Source: Nocardia alba NBRC 108234 (lineage in GTDB: Bacteria > Actinomycetota > Actinomycetes > Mycobacteriales > Mycobacteriaceae). From it: a stretch of DNA of 64,000 bases. A model generated the notes under the pieces. It saw only the letters and a list, made by a program, of their open reading frames with translations, was not told the origin of the DNA and made no database searches. The first letter of the stretch is position 1. Every line of letters starts with the position of its first letter. The stretch is taken from contig NZ_BDAX01000025.1 in assembly GCF_001612665.1 (NCBI RefSeq), positions 1 through 64,000 on the forward strand, read 5' to 3'. A program made the position numbers and the translations under genes. This document shows positions 52,028-60,336 of this stretch, in pieces.

Positions 52028-53019
52028 TCACCGTGACCAACGGCCGCAAGAACTACGGTTCCTTCGCCGCCCTCGACGATGTCAGCATCGACATCCCCGC
52101 AGGCCAGCTCACCGCCCTGCTCGGCCCGTCGGGCTCGGGCAAGTCGACGCTGCTGCGCTCGATCGCCGGCCTCGAGTCCCTCGACTCGGGCGTGGTGGTG
52201 ATCGCGGGCAACGACGTCACCCACGTGGCGCCGCAGAAGCGCGATATCGGCTTCGTGTTCCAGCACTACGCCGCGTTCAAGCACATGACCGTGCGCGACA
52301 ACGTGGCCTTCGGCCTGACCATCCGCAAGCGGCCGAAGAAGGAGATCGACAAGCGCGTCGACGAGTTGCTGGGCATCGTCGGCCTCGACGGTTTCCAGCA
52401 TCGCTACCCGGCGCAGCTGTCCGGCGGTCAGCGTCAGCGCATGGCGCTGGCTCGCGCGCTGGCTGTCGACCCGCAGGTGCTGCTCCTGGACGAGCCGTTC
52501 GGCGCGCTCGACGCCAAGGTGCGCACCGACCTGCGGCAGTGGCTGCGCCGGCTGCACGACGAGGTCCACGTGACCACCGTGCTGGTCACCCACGACCAGG
52601 AGGAAGCCCTGGATGTTGCCGACCGGATCGCGGTGATGAACAAGGGCCGCATCGAGCAGGTCGGTTCGCCCGAGGAGGTCTACGACCGGCCTGCCAACGA
52701 GTTCGTGATGTCGTTCCTCGGCGCGGTCGCCCGGCTCAACGGCCATCTGGTCCGCCCGCACGACATCCGCGTCGGGCGCGATCCGAGCATGGCGCTGGCC
52801 GAACACGAGGGCACCGCGGAATCGGCGGGCGTCACCAGGGCCACGGTCGAGCGGATCGTGCGCCTCGGTTTCGAGGTGCGTGTGGAGCTGCGCAACGCCG
52901 CGACCGGCGACCAGTTCGCCGCCCAGGTCACCCGCGGTGACGCCGCGGCGCTGCACCTGACCGAGGGCGAGACGGTATATGCCCGCGCGACCCGGATTCC
53001 GGATCTCCCGCTGGCCTGA
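52024..53019 (+). CDS. cysA: Sulfate ABC transporter ATP-binding protein CysA
   Basis: 331 residues. Walker A GPSGSGKST, Q-loop (FVFQHYAAF), signature LSGGQRQR and Walker B LLLDEPFGALD with the H-loop THDQEEALD. The C-terminal 100 residues form the TOBE-type regulatory domain of sulfate/molybdate importers. Drives uptake of sulfate for cysteine synthesis. A very strong hairpin follows, ending the operon. Confidence 0.94.
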   Translation: MITVTNGRKNYGSFAALDDVSIDIPAGQLTALLGPSGSGKSTLLRSIAGLESLDSGVVVIAGNDVTHVAPQKRDIGFVFQHYAAFKHMTVRDNVAFGLTIRKRPKKEIDKRVDELLGIVGLDGFQHRYPAQLSGGQRQRMALARALAVDPQVLLLDEPFGALDAKVRTDLRQWLRRLHDEVHVTTVLVTHDQEEALDVADRIAVMNKGRIEQVGSPEEVYDRPANEFVMSFLGAVARLNGHLVRPHDIRVGRDPSMALAEHEGTAESAGVTRATVERIVRLGFEVRVELRNAATGDQFAAQVTRGDAAALHLTEGETVYARATRIPDLPLA

Positions 53020-53033
53020 TCCATCCGGTCACG

Positions 53034-53069
53034 ATCGGGGCCCCGCGACACCTGTCGCGGGGCCCCGAT
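53034..53069 (+). terminator. Terminator of the sulfate operon
   Basis: A perfect 17-bp inverted repeat: arm 53034-53050 (ATCGGGGCCCCGCGACA) and arm 53053-53069, with only two bases between. It begins 15 bases past cysA. No T-tract, as is common for strong actinobacterial hairpins. Confidence 0.8.
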
Positions 53070-53307
53070 GCGTTGTCAGGGTGTTCGCCGACGGCGGTGG
53101 GACGCGAATCGGCGCAGGTTAACCGGTACCGGCGGTTCGGAGGCCGGAGTGCCGGGCGCGCCGGATAACTATTTTTCGTGTCTCATCACGCACCGTCGAA
53201 GATTGTGCATGACGCAGTGTCACAGGTAGAGACGCTTTTACTGGCGAGTAGCTTCCTCAACAGGGATTTCGCCACGCCGAACACGCGAAATTCGACAGGG
53301 GGTGGAG

Positions 53308-53335
53308 TTGACGTGACCCGGTGTAGGTGTAACCA
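53308..53335 (+). promoter_or_regulatory. Candidate promoter of the diiron protein-fprB operon
   Basis: TTGACG (53308-53313), a 16-base spacer, and TAACCA (53330-53335), 34 bases before the GTG start. A good SigA-like match. The rest of the 350-base gap after cysA holds the sulfate operon terminator and moderately AT-rich DNA. Confidence 0.5.
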
Positions 53336-53368
53336 TTGGAAACAGTAAACGTCCCTAGAGGAGAGGCA

Positions 53369-54382
53369 GTGACGACGATGTCTGCGCCCACCACCCCTGA
53401 CGTCGATCCTGTAGTCGCCCAGGCTCAGGCGTACGCCGAGAAGTTGCTGATGCTGTCCGAGGCATCGGTCGATCGCCACTTCGACCCGTTCGAGGACATC
53501 GACTGGGACGCCCCCGACTTCGATCCGAACTGCAAGCCCGAGCGCTGGGTCCTGGTGACCTCGGCCGACCCCATCGGTCGCCACCCCTGGTACCAGGCGC
53601 TGCCGCTGGATCGCAAGATCGAGATCGGCAAGGTCCGTCAGGCCAATGTGGCCAAGGTCGGCCTGCAGTTCGAGGCGATCCTGATCATCGGCATGATGCA
53701 GCACATCTTCAATCTGAAGAACAACGACCCGGAATTCCGGTACTGCTCGCACGAGATGATCGAAGAGCACAACCACACCCTGATGTTCCAGGAGATGGTG
53801 AACCGCGTCGCCGATGTGCCGGGCATGAACCCGCTGGTGCGTCAGCTGCGCCACCTGGCCGCCCCTGCCGGTGCGCTGTTCCCGAACTTCTTCTTCATGG
53901 CCGTGCTCGCCGGCGAAGAGCCGATCGACCACATCCAGAAGGACATCCTGCGCTCGGGTGACGACATCCACCCGATCATGCGCGGCGTGATGGCGATCCA
54001 CGTGGCCGAGGAAGCTCGCCACATCTCCTTCGCCCACGAGTTCCTGAAGAAGAACGTCCCGGCTCAGCCGACGTTCAACAAGGCCGTGCTCTCGATCGCG
54101 ATGCCGATCATCATGTTCGTGCTCGGCCGCGCCATCGCGACCCCGCCGAAGTCCTTCTTCAAGCAGTTCGACATGCCCGCCGATGTGCGCAAGGAACTGT
54201 TCTACGGCTCCAAGGAGTCCAAGCGGACCTTCGCCGACTACTACGTCGACGTGCGCGCGCTGGCCGAGGAGATCGGCCTGATGAACCCGGTCGCCCGCAA
54301 GGTGTGGCAGCTGCTCGGCATCGACGGCCCGTCGAGCCGGTACCGCTCGGAGCCCAAGCGCTCCGCCAAGCACGCCGCCTGA
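53369..54382 (+). CDS. AurF-type diiron oxygenase family protein
   Basis: 337 residues with the ferritin-like diiron pattern: iron ligands in EEHNHTLMFQEM and EEARHISFAHEF plus upstream glutamates. AurF-family enzymes use a di-iron centre to oxidise amines or related substrates; the substrate here is unknown. It lies directly upstream of fprB, whose ferredoxin and reductase parts could supply electrons; the same pair occurs in M. tuberculosis (Rv0885-Rv0886). The GTG at 53369 has GAGGAG five bases upstream; the ATG three codons later is an alternative. Confidence 0.82.
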   Translation: MTTMSAPTTPDVDPVVAQAQAYAEKLLMLSEASVDRHFDPFEDIDWDAPDFDPNCKPERWVLVTSADPIGRHPWYQALPLDRKIEIGKVRQANVAKVGLQFEAILIIGMMQHIFNLKNNDPEFRYCSHEMIEEHNHTLMFQEMVNRVADVPGMNPLVRQLRHLAAPAGALFPNFFFMAVLAGEEPIDHIQKDILRSGDDIHPIMRGVMAIHVAEEARHISFAHEFLKKNVPAQPTFNKAVLSIAMPIIMFVLGRAIATPPKSFFKQFDMPADVRKELFYGSKESKRTFADYYVDVRALAEEIGLMNPVARKVWQLLGIDGPSSRYRSEPKRSAKHAA

Positions 54383-54396
54383 GAGACGACAGCCAG

Positions 54397-55986
54397 ATGC
54401 CATACGTCGTCACCCAGTCGTGCTGTAGCGACGCCTCCTGCGTCTACGCGTGCCCGGTCAACTGCATTCATCCCACCCCGGATGAGCCGGATTTCCGTAC
54501 CGCGGAGATGCTCTACGTCGACCCGGCGGCCTGCGTGGACTGTGGTGCCTGTGCCACCGCGTGCCCGGTCGACGCCATCACCTCGTCGAAGAAGCTCACC
54601 GCCGAGCAGAAGCCGTTCATCGAGATCAACGCCGACTTCTACCGCGTGCAGCGGGATCGGCCCACGTTGGCCGCGCCGGTGATGCCGCCCGCGATCGACA
54701 CGCAGCGCTCGCCGCTGCGGGTCGCGATCGTGGGATCGGGGCCGTCGGCGATGTACGCCGCCGACGAGCTGCTCACCCAGCCGGGCGTCGCGGTCACGAT
54801 GTTCGACCGGCTGCCGCAGGCCTACGGTCTGGCTCGCCTCGGCGTGGCACCCGATCACCAGCGCACGCGCAAGGTCGCCGAGCTGTTCGACATCATGTCC
54901 AAGCAGGACGACTTCGGTACCTACCTCGATGTCGAGATCGGCAAGCACATCAGCCACGCCGAGCTGCTCGAGCACTTCCACGGGGTGATCTACGCCGTCG
55001 GCGCGTCCTCGGATCGCAAGCTGGGCATCGCAGGTGAGGGCCTGGCGGGCAATGTGTCGGCCACCGACTTCGTCGCCTGGTACAACGGCCATCCCGACCA
55101 CGCCGACGACCGGTTCGATCTGAACCAGAAGCGGGTCGTCATCGTGGGCAACGGCAATGTCGCCCTCGACGTCGCCCGCATCCTGACCGTGGATCCGGCG
55201 TCGCTCGCCGAGACCGATATCGCGCCGTACGCGCTGAAGGCACTGCGCGAGAGCAAGATCGAAGAGGTCGTGATCCTGGGCCGTCGTGGTCCGGCCGAGT
55301 CGGCGTTCACGGTGCCCGAGTTCGTCGGGCTGCTGGCCGCCGACATCGACATCGCGATCGAGGGCGAGTTGCCCGCGGTGACATCGGATCTGCCCTACAA
55401 GGTCGAGCAGAAGCTGCGCCTGCTGCACAGTGTCGCGAGCCGCCCGTTCGGTGAGCGCAAGCGCATCGTGTTCCGCTACCTGTCCTCGCCGGTGGAGATC
55501 GTCGGCATCGACACGGTGACCGGGGTCCGGGTGGAGCGCAACGAGCTCGTCACCGACGGCGAAGGCCGCGTGGCCGCCGTGCCGACCGGTGATACGACGC
55601 TGCTCGAGGCAGGTGTCGTGCTCACCTCGGTCGGCTACCGGGGGATACCGACAGTGGATCTGCCCTTCGACGACGCTCGAGCGGTGATCCCGAACGACGC
55701 GGGCCGGGTGCTCACCGCGCCCGGTGGCGAGGTCGTGCGCGGCACGTATGTGACCGGCTGGATCAAGCGCGGCCCGACCGGTTTCATCGGAACCAACAAG
55801 TCGTGCGCGCAGGAGACCGTGCAGCAGCTCGCCGAGGATTTCAACGGCGGCGCCCTGCGTGAGCCCACGCGTGACGCGTCCGAATTCGACCGCCTCGTCC
55901 GTGCCCGTCGCCCACAGGCGCTGGCCCGTGGTGCCGTGGCGCCGAAGAAGGAGCGTTCGGTGAAGCGGCTGTTCGCGCGCAGCTGA
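54397..55986 (+). CDS. fprB: Ferredoxin/ferredoxin-NADP reductase FprB
   Basis: 529 residues. An N-terminal bacterial ferredoxin domain has two cysteine clusters (Cys9/10/15/19/23 and Cys46/49/52/56, CVDCGACATACP), followed by an adrenodoxin-reductase-like FAD/NADP module: FAD motif VAIVGSGPSAMYAA (from about 108) and NADP motif VVIVGNGNVALDVA. Transfers electrons from NADPH to its own iron-sulfur centre and on to an acceptor. It starts 14 bases after the diiron protein gene, so the two are an operon ended by a strong terminator. Confidence 0.92.
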   Translation: MPYVVTQSCCSDASCVYACPVNCIHPTPDEPDFRTAEMLYVDPAACVDCGACATACPVDAITSSKKLTAEQKPFIEINADFYRVQRDRPTLAAPVMPPAIDTQRSPLRVAIVGSGPSAMYAADELLTQPGVAVTMFDRLPQAYGLARLGVAPDHQRTRKVAELFDIMSKQDDFGTYLDVEIGKHISHAELLEHFHGVIYAVGASSDRKLGIAGEGLAGNVSATDFVAWYNGHPDHADDRFDLNQKRVVIVGNGNVALDVARILTVDPASLAETDIAPYALKALRESKIEEVVILGRRGPAESAFTVPEFVGLLAADIDIAIEGELPAVTSDLPYKVEQKLRLLHSVASRPFGERKRIVFRYLSSPVEIVGIDTVTGVRVERNELVTDGEGRVAAVPTGDTTLLEAGVVLTSVGYRGIPTVDLPFDDARAVIPNDAGRVLTAPGGEVVRGTYVTGWIKRGPTGFIGTNKSCAQETVQQLAEDFNGGALREPTRDASEFDRLVRARRPQALARGAVAPKKERSVKRLFARS

Positions 55987-55996
55987 TCGACAAGCG

Positions 55997-56033
55997 AAGG
56001 CCCGCAACGTCACTGGGAGACGTTGCGGGCCTT
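55997..56033 (+). terminator. fprB terminator
   Basis: Perfect 15-bp stem AAGGCCCGCAACGTC / GACGTTGCGGGCCTT with a 7-base loop (ACTGGGA), followed by TCGTCGT. It starts ten bases past the fprB stop. Confidence 0.85.
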
Positions 56034-56438
56034 TCGTCGTCTCCGCTGTGCGGTGAAGCCGCAAATGTAATTCGTCATCCGTGAAATCATATCGGCAGTA
56101 AAAGAATTGGTTACCGGTCGGTAAGTGTGCCGAATGCCGGATATAACAAACTTGAAGAATGTATTTGCGATGGCATTTGTCCGATTACTCACAGGTAGCT
56201 GCTACTTGTGGTCTGTGAGTTATCGAAGTGTGTTCAGGGGGATTGATATTTAACATTCATCTGCCCCACCTGCATCAATGACCTTGTTGCGGAGCATGGT
56301 TGCGGATTACGCATCAATCCGGCAGCAATTCGCGGACACGCCAGTTAATCTGGGCGAGCTGTTTGGAAGACGACCGCGGCCACATGGTGCGCTCGCGTGC
56401 TGGACGTGGTCACGGTGCGTTGACGGGATAGCAAAAAC
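56034..56438. promoter_or_regulatory. AT-rich regulatory gap upstream of the Hsp70-like gene
   Basis: About 400 bases that are clearly poorer in G+C than the rest of the window. It holds a palindrome TTACCGGTCGGTAA (56111-56124), typical of TetR-family operators in actinobacteria. It also holds a nested structure: ACTCACAG (56187-56194) and CTGTGAGT (56213-56220) enclosing GTAGC-T-GCTAC (56195-56205). No convincing gene lies in it on either strand. Confidence 0.55.
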
Positions 56439-58685
56439 ATGACCAGAGGTCTGGGCTTGAGTATCGGTGCGGTCAATGCGATTTCGGCGGTAGTCGCCGA
56501 CGATCCGGCCAAACCGAAGGTGCGCACACGCCGCACCGCACTGACATTCGACGACGCGGGCAGGCCTCGCATCGGGGCGATCAACGAATTCGCTTCGGCG
56601 ATCACGGATTTCGCGGATCTCACCCGCGAGTCCGAGCCGATGGTGATGGGTGGGCGGTTCTACTCGGCGACCAATCTGATCGCCGCGGTGGTCACCGGCC
56701 TGATCGAGCTGGCCGAACCGCCGGCCGGGATCGTCCTGACCTACCCGGCGGTCTACACCGACAAACAGGTCTCGTTACTCGGCCAGGCGTTACATCTCGC
56801 GGGCGCCGGTGAGGTCCTGCTGGTGCCCGAACCGGTCGCCGCCGCGGAATGGCTGGAGATCGATCACGGCCCGCTGGAATCAGGGTTCGTGCTCGTCTAC
56901 GACCTGGGTGCCACCAGCCTCGACCTCACTGTGCTGCGCGTCGGGCCCGACTGGTCACATCATCCGATGGTCGGAACCCCCACGCGATCCGCCGATTTCG
57001 GAGGCAGGCCGCTCGGCGAGATGGTCGCTCGCTACGCGGGCGCTCCCGGCATCGGCCGCGCGACCCAGACGCTCACCTCCATGGTGAACATCGACGCGCT
57101 GCGCGCCGAGCACATCCGCGATACCTTCCCGCTGGTCAGCAACAGTGTGTCCGCGGCGGGCCTGCGGCTGGCGGATCTGTCGCGCATCCTCGTGGTCGGC
57201 GGCGCCGCGCGTCCCCCCGAAGTCGCCCGCACGCTGGCTGAACTCGGCGTTCCGCTCGTCACCGTCGCCGACCCCGGCCAGGTGATCGCGTCGGGCGCTG
57301 CCGGTTTGGCGGCGCGCACCTTCGCGCCGGAGCAGCAGACCGGTGGCCCGGCGCCGCACGTCGCGGTGTTCTCCAGCGCGGCAGTCGTTTCCGCGCTCGC
57401 CATGTCGGCGATGACCGTCTTCGGAAGCCCCTTCGATCCCGGCCTGATGCCGGTCCTCGATCGGTTCCCGGTCTTGGGCTCACCCGTCGACGCGCTGCTC
57501 TACGACATGAGCGCCGACCTTCTCGCCGACCGCACCTCGGGCCTGCTCAGTGAGGTCGACCCGGCCACCGGCCGCATCCGGGTAGCGGGCGTGGCCGCGG
57601 CCCGCAGCGCCTACGAGAACTTCATCGCTCCCGCGACGGTGCTCGGCGGCGAATCGCGTCCCGGCGCAGGCGCCGACCGCGGCGCCCCCGGTCGCCGGGA
57701 TGCCCGCGCCGACTGCAAGTCGCCGATCCTCGCCCGCGCCACCTACGGCAACCCCGCCCGTTTCACCAACCCCCTGCCCTTCGGTCGACAGGTTGCGCAA
57801 ACCAGAAACTCGTCGACCGAACCCGGCGCTCCGGAACTTCCCCACGGCGGCGGAGCGATCCCGGCCGCCGGCACTCCAGAAGCGCCCGGCACTCCGACCT
57901 CGCCCGGCACCCTCCCCGCGGTAGATTCCGCCACGACGCACGGCACATCCACACCCGCAAGCGGCACATCCATGCCGAGCAAGGGTGGCGCCACGACCGA
58001 AGTCGGGGGATCGGCACCGGCGGGCGGAACCGACTCCGGCACAACACCTTCCAGCCACGGCACTCCGACCGGCGGCGCTACCTCGGGCGGAACGCCGGCT
58101 GGCGGCCCGGCTCACGGTGGCACCACAGGTGGTGGAACTTCGGGCGGCACAGACACTTCCGGTGGTGGCGCCTCCGACAACGGTGCATCGAACGGTGGTG
58201 GCACCGGCGGTGGTGGTGCGTCCGGTGGTGGTGCGTCGGAGGGTGGCGGTTCGGGTGATGCGTCCGGTGGTGGTGCATCGAACGGCGGCGGTACCGGCGG
58301 CGGTGGTGCGTCCGGTGGTGGTGCGCCTGGTGGTGGCGCCTCCGACAACGGTGCATCGAACGGCGGCGGTACCGGCGGTGGTGGTGCGTCGGGTGGTGGT
58401 GCGTCGGGTGGCGGCGCCTCGACTGGCGCGCCGAGTGGTGGTGCGTCCGGTGGCGGTGCGTCCGGTGGTGGTGCGTCCGGTGGTGGCGCCTCGGGCGGTG
58501 GGGCCTCGAATGGTGGTGCATCAGGAGGTGGTGCGCCGGGCGGTACCTCCTCGCGCGGTAAGTCCTCCAGCGGAGCGTCTTCTGGTGGCACATCCTCCGG
58601 TGGCGGGCTCTCGGGCGGCTCCAAAGGCGGTGCATCGTCAGGCGGTTCCGGTGGTGGTGGCGGCGGTGGTGGTTCCCGACGCTGA
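56439..58685 (+). CDS. Hsp70-like ATPase-domain protein with Gly/Ala/Ser-rich tail
   Basis: 748 residues. Residues 1 to about 300 follow an actin/Hsp70 ATPase fold (GLSIGAVNAIS, VPEPVAAAEWL, YDLGATSLDLTVL, LVVGGAARPPEV), but the first phosphate loop lacks the usual D-x-G-T-T-N. A hydrophobic stretch (308-331) may be a membrane helix. There is no Hsp70 substrate-binding domain; instead about 190 C-terminal residues are near-perfect GGGASGGGAS-type repeats. Similar Hsp70-like proteins accompany IniB/IniA loci in related bacteria. Possibly membrane-anchored with an external low-complexity tail; function unknown. Confidence 0.65.
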   Translation: MTRGLGLSIGAVNAISAVVADDPAKPKVRTRRTALTFDDAGRPRIGAINEFASAITDFADLTRESEPMVMGGRFYSATNLIAAVVTGLIELAEPPAGIVLTYPAVYTDKQVSLLGQALHLAGAGEVLLVPEPVAAAEWLEIDHGPLESGFVLVYDLGATSLDLTVLRVGPDWSHHPMVGTPTRSADFGGRPLGEMVARYAGAPGIGRATQTLTSMVNIDALRAEHIRDTFPLVSNSVSAAGLRLADLSRILVVGGAARPPEVARTLAELGVPLVTVADPGQVIASGAAGLAARTFAPEQQTGGPAPHVAVFSSAAVVSALAMSAMTVFGSPFDPGLMPVLDRFPVLGSPVDALLYDMSADLLADRTSGLLSEVDPATGRIRVAGVAAARSAYENFIAPATVLGGESRPGAGADRGAPGRRDARADCKSPILARATYGNPARFTNPLPFGRQVAQTRNSSTEPGAPELPHGGGAIPAAGTPEAPGTPTSPGTLPAVDSATTHGTSTPASGTSMPSKGGATTEVGGSAPAGGTDSGTTPSSHGTPTGGATSGGTPAGGPAHGGTTGGGTSGGTDTSGGGASDNGASNGGGTGGGGASGGGASEGGGSGDASGGGASNGGGTGGGGASGGGAPGGGASDNGASNGGGTGGGGASGGGASGGGASTGAPSGGASGGGASGGGASGGGASGGGASNGGASGGGAPGGTSSRGKSSSGASSGGTSSGGGLSGGSKGGASSGGSGGGGGGGGSRR
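58125..58680. repeat. Tandem GGTGGTGCGTCC-type repeat coding for Gly-Gly-Ala-Ser
   Basis: Roughly 550 bases of 12- to 15-base units such as GGTGGTGCGTCC, including longer second-order repeats: the block encoding SDNGASNGGGTGGGGASGGG recurs. Likely to vary in length between strains and to be misassembled by short reads. Confidence 0.8.
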
Positions 58686-58983
58686 TCATCGACCTCGCCG
58701 AGGTTTTGGTGGATAGTGCCGCTGTCGCGTCGACCGGGCCCGGGCGGCGACGACTCGGCGGTGGTTGTTCGGTGGTGCAGCTACTTGCCGATCGCCGGTG
58801 AAGTTTCCGCGGGCCCCAATCTCAGAGCAGGCACCGAGCGGAGCCGATGTGCGCGAAGCCCTCGAGGACGGGAAGGTCTGGCCGGTGGTCCGCGGGTACG
58901 GCGGTGTTCTCGCGGCGACCGCTCGCTGACAGCGCTGGTGTCGAAACGCGGTAGGTGTCGGTGGGTGCGGGCACAATGGAGCG

Positions 58984-59781
58984 GTGGGAGTAGCTGGGGG
59001 AGCGCCGAAGCTGATCGCGCTCGATGTGGACGGGACCCTGCTGGCGAAGGGGGTCGATATCAGCGCGCGGGTGGGGGCGTCGGTGCGAGCGGCGGTCTCG
59101 GCAGGGGCGCATGTGGTGGTGACCACCGGGCGAACGTTGCTCACCACGCGGCCGGTGCTGAGCGAGCTCGGCCTCGCGGAAGGACATGCGTTGTGTTCCA
59201 ACGGCGCTGTGCACATCGATGTGGCACGCGGCGAGCCCGTCGCGGTGCAAACATTCGATCCGGGCCCGGCCGTGCTGGCGCTACGCGCGCTGTTCCCGGA
59301 GATGGTCTTCGCCGCGGAACAGGTGGGCATCGGTACCTGGGCGACCGGGCACGGGCCGGGGGAGTTCTCGATCGGCGACTTCCAACTCGTCGACTACCGC
59401 GAGCTGAGCAGCGTGCCGACTCCGCGCCTCAACGGCTGGTGGCCCGACGGCAGCCCTGACGAAATGCTGCGCCTACTGGAAACATTCGATGTACCCGACG
59501 CCTCCTGGGTGCACGGCGAGTACGGCCCGTGGCTCACCGTTTCCCGCCGTGGGGTGTCCAAAGGCTGGGCACTGGAACAACTTCGACTCATCCTCGGCGT
59601 CGAGGCCGACGCGACCCTGGCTATCGGCGACGGCTTCAACGACCGTGAGATGTTGCGCTGGGCAGCGCATTCGGTAGCGATGGCAGGTTCACCCGCCGAG
59701 GTGCTGGCCCTGGCCGACGAGGTGACCGGTGACGTCAGCGAGGACGGTGTGGCCACGGTCCTCGAGCGCTGGTTCGCCTGA
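58984..59781 (+). CDS. HAD-superfamily (Cof-type) sugar phosphatase
   Basis: 265 residues. HAD motif I D-V-D-G-T (14-18, nucleophile Asp14), motif II TTGRT, and motif IV GDGFNDREML with a Lys in SKGWALEQL. The large cap between motifs II and III is typical of the Cof class, which hydrolyses sugar or nucleotide phosphates. Starts GTG; CACAAT six bases upstream fits a leaderless promoter. The 298 bases after the Hsp70-like gene hold nothing else recognisable. Confidence 0.88.
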   Translation: MGVAGGAPKLIALDVDGTLLAKGVDISARVGASVRAAVSAGAHVVVTTGRTLLTTRPVLSELGLAEGHALCSNGAVHIDVARGEPVAVQTFDPGPAVLALRALFPEMVFAAEQVGIGTWATGHGPGEFSIGDFQLVDYRELSSVPTPRLNGWWPDGSPDEMLRLLETFDVPDASWVHGEYGPWLTVSRRGVSKGWALEQLRLILGVEADATLAIGDGFNDREMLRWAAHSVAMAGSPAEVLALADEVTGDVSEDGVATVLERWFA

Positions 59782-59832
59782 GTACCGCTGGTTGGCGCCA
59801 CCGGTGCTCAGACCCCGATCGTGAGCTCGGCG

Positions 59833-60243
59833 CTAGCTCGACGCCGCCGCGGTCATCGCCACATAGTGTGGGTTCGCCATGATCCCGAGTACATTGCCGA
59901 ACGGATCCAGCACCGCCGCGGTCGCGAACCCGGTGCCTTCCCCGCGTTCGGTGATCGGCTCGTACTCGGTGGCGCCGAGCTCGAGCAACCGGTCGAAGGT
60001 GGCCGCCAGGTCATCGACCTGCCAGAACACCACTCCGCCCCCGCCCGGTGCGTTGCGCGCGCCCGCCGGGGCATACGCGCGGTTGATGATTCCCAGCTCG
60101 GCTTGCAACGGGCCGAGCCGGAACTCGTAGTACCCGCCGGGAACCTCGTAATACGGCGCGATGCCGAGGAACTCGCTGTACCAGTCCTTGGCGGCGCTGA
60201 GGTCGTCGGCGTAGTAGGTGGTGGTGGCCATTCCGCGCAGCAT
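59833..60243 (-). CDS. VOC (glyoxalase/bleomycin resistance) family protein
   Basis: 136 residues with two beta-alpha-beta-beta-beta modules: TYYADDLSAAKDWYSEFLG and FWQVDDLAATFDRLLELGA, ending AAVLDPFGNVLGIM. Metal-dependent lyases, isomerases or drug-binding proteins share this fold; the substrate is unknown. GGAG lies five bases upstream of the ATG. Divergent from the WYL regulator, with a palindromic operator between, so it is probably that regulator's target. Confidence 0.85.
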   Translation of the reverse strand: MLRGMATTTYYADDLSAAKDWYSEFLGIAPYYEVPGGYYEFRLGPLQAELGIINRAYAPAGARNAPGGGGVVFWQVDDLAATFDRLLELGATEYEPITERGEGTGFATAAVLDPFGNVLGIMANPHYVAMTAAASS

Positions 60244-60290
60244 GTCTGCTCCATTCGATGTCGCTTCGGTGTGACACCTACATTGCCAGT

Positions 60291-60317
60291 CAAAGTGCTC
60301 ACCAAATGAGCACTTTG
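60291..60317. promoter_or_regulatory. Palindromic operator between the VOC and WYL genes
   Basis: Perfect 11-bp arms CAAAGTGCTCA (60291-60301) and TGAGCACTTTG (60307-60317) around CCAAA. It sits midway in a 93-base divergent gap, ideally placed to control both genes. Confidence 0.75.
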
Positions 60318-60336
60318 TTCGGCAGAATCATCGAGT

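Noticed and set aside
58112..58689. Minus-strand frames in the Gly/Ala/Ser repeat region (Pro-rich or His/Arg-rich products)
   Set aside because: Direct antisense of the repeat tail; any frame through a 12-base repeat stays open. The plus-strand frame continues from the Hsp70-like domain.
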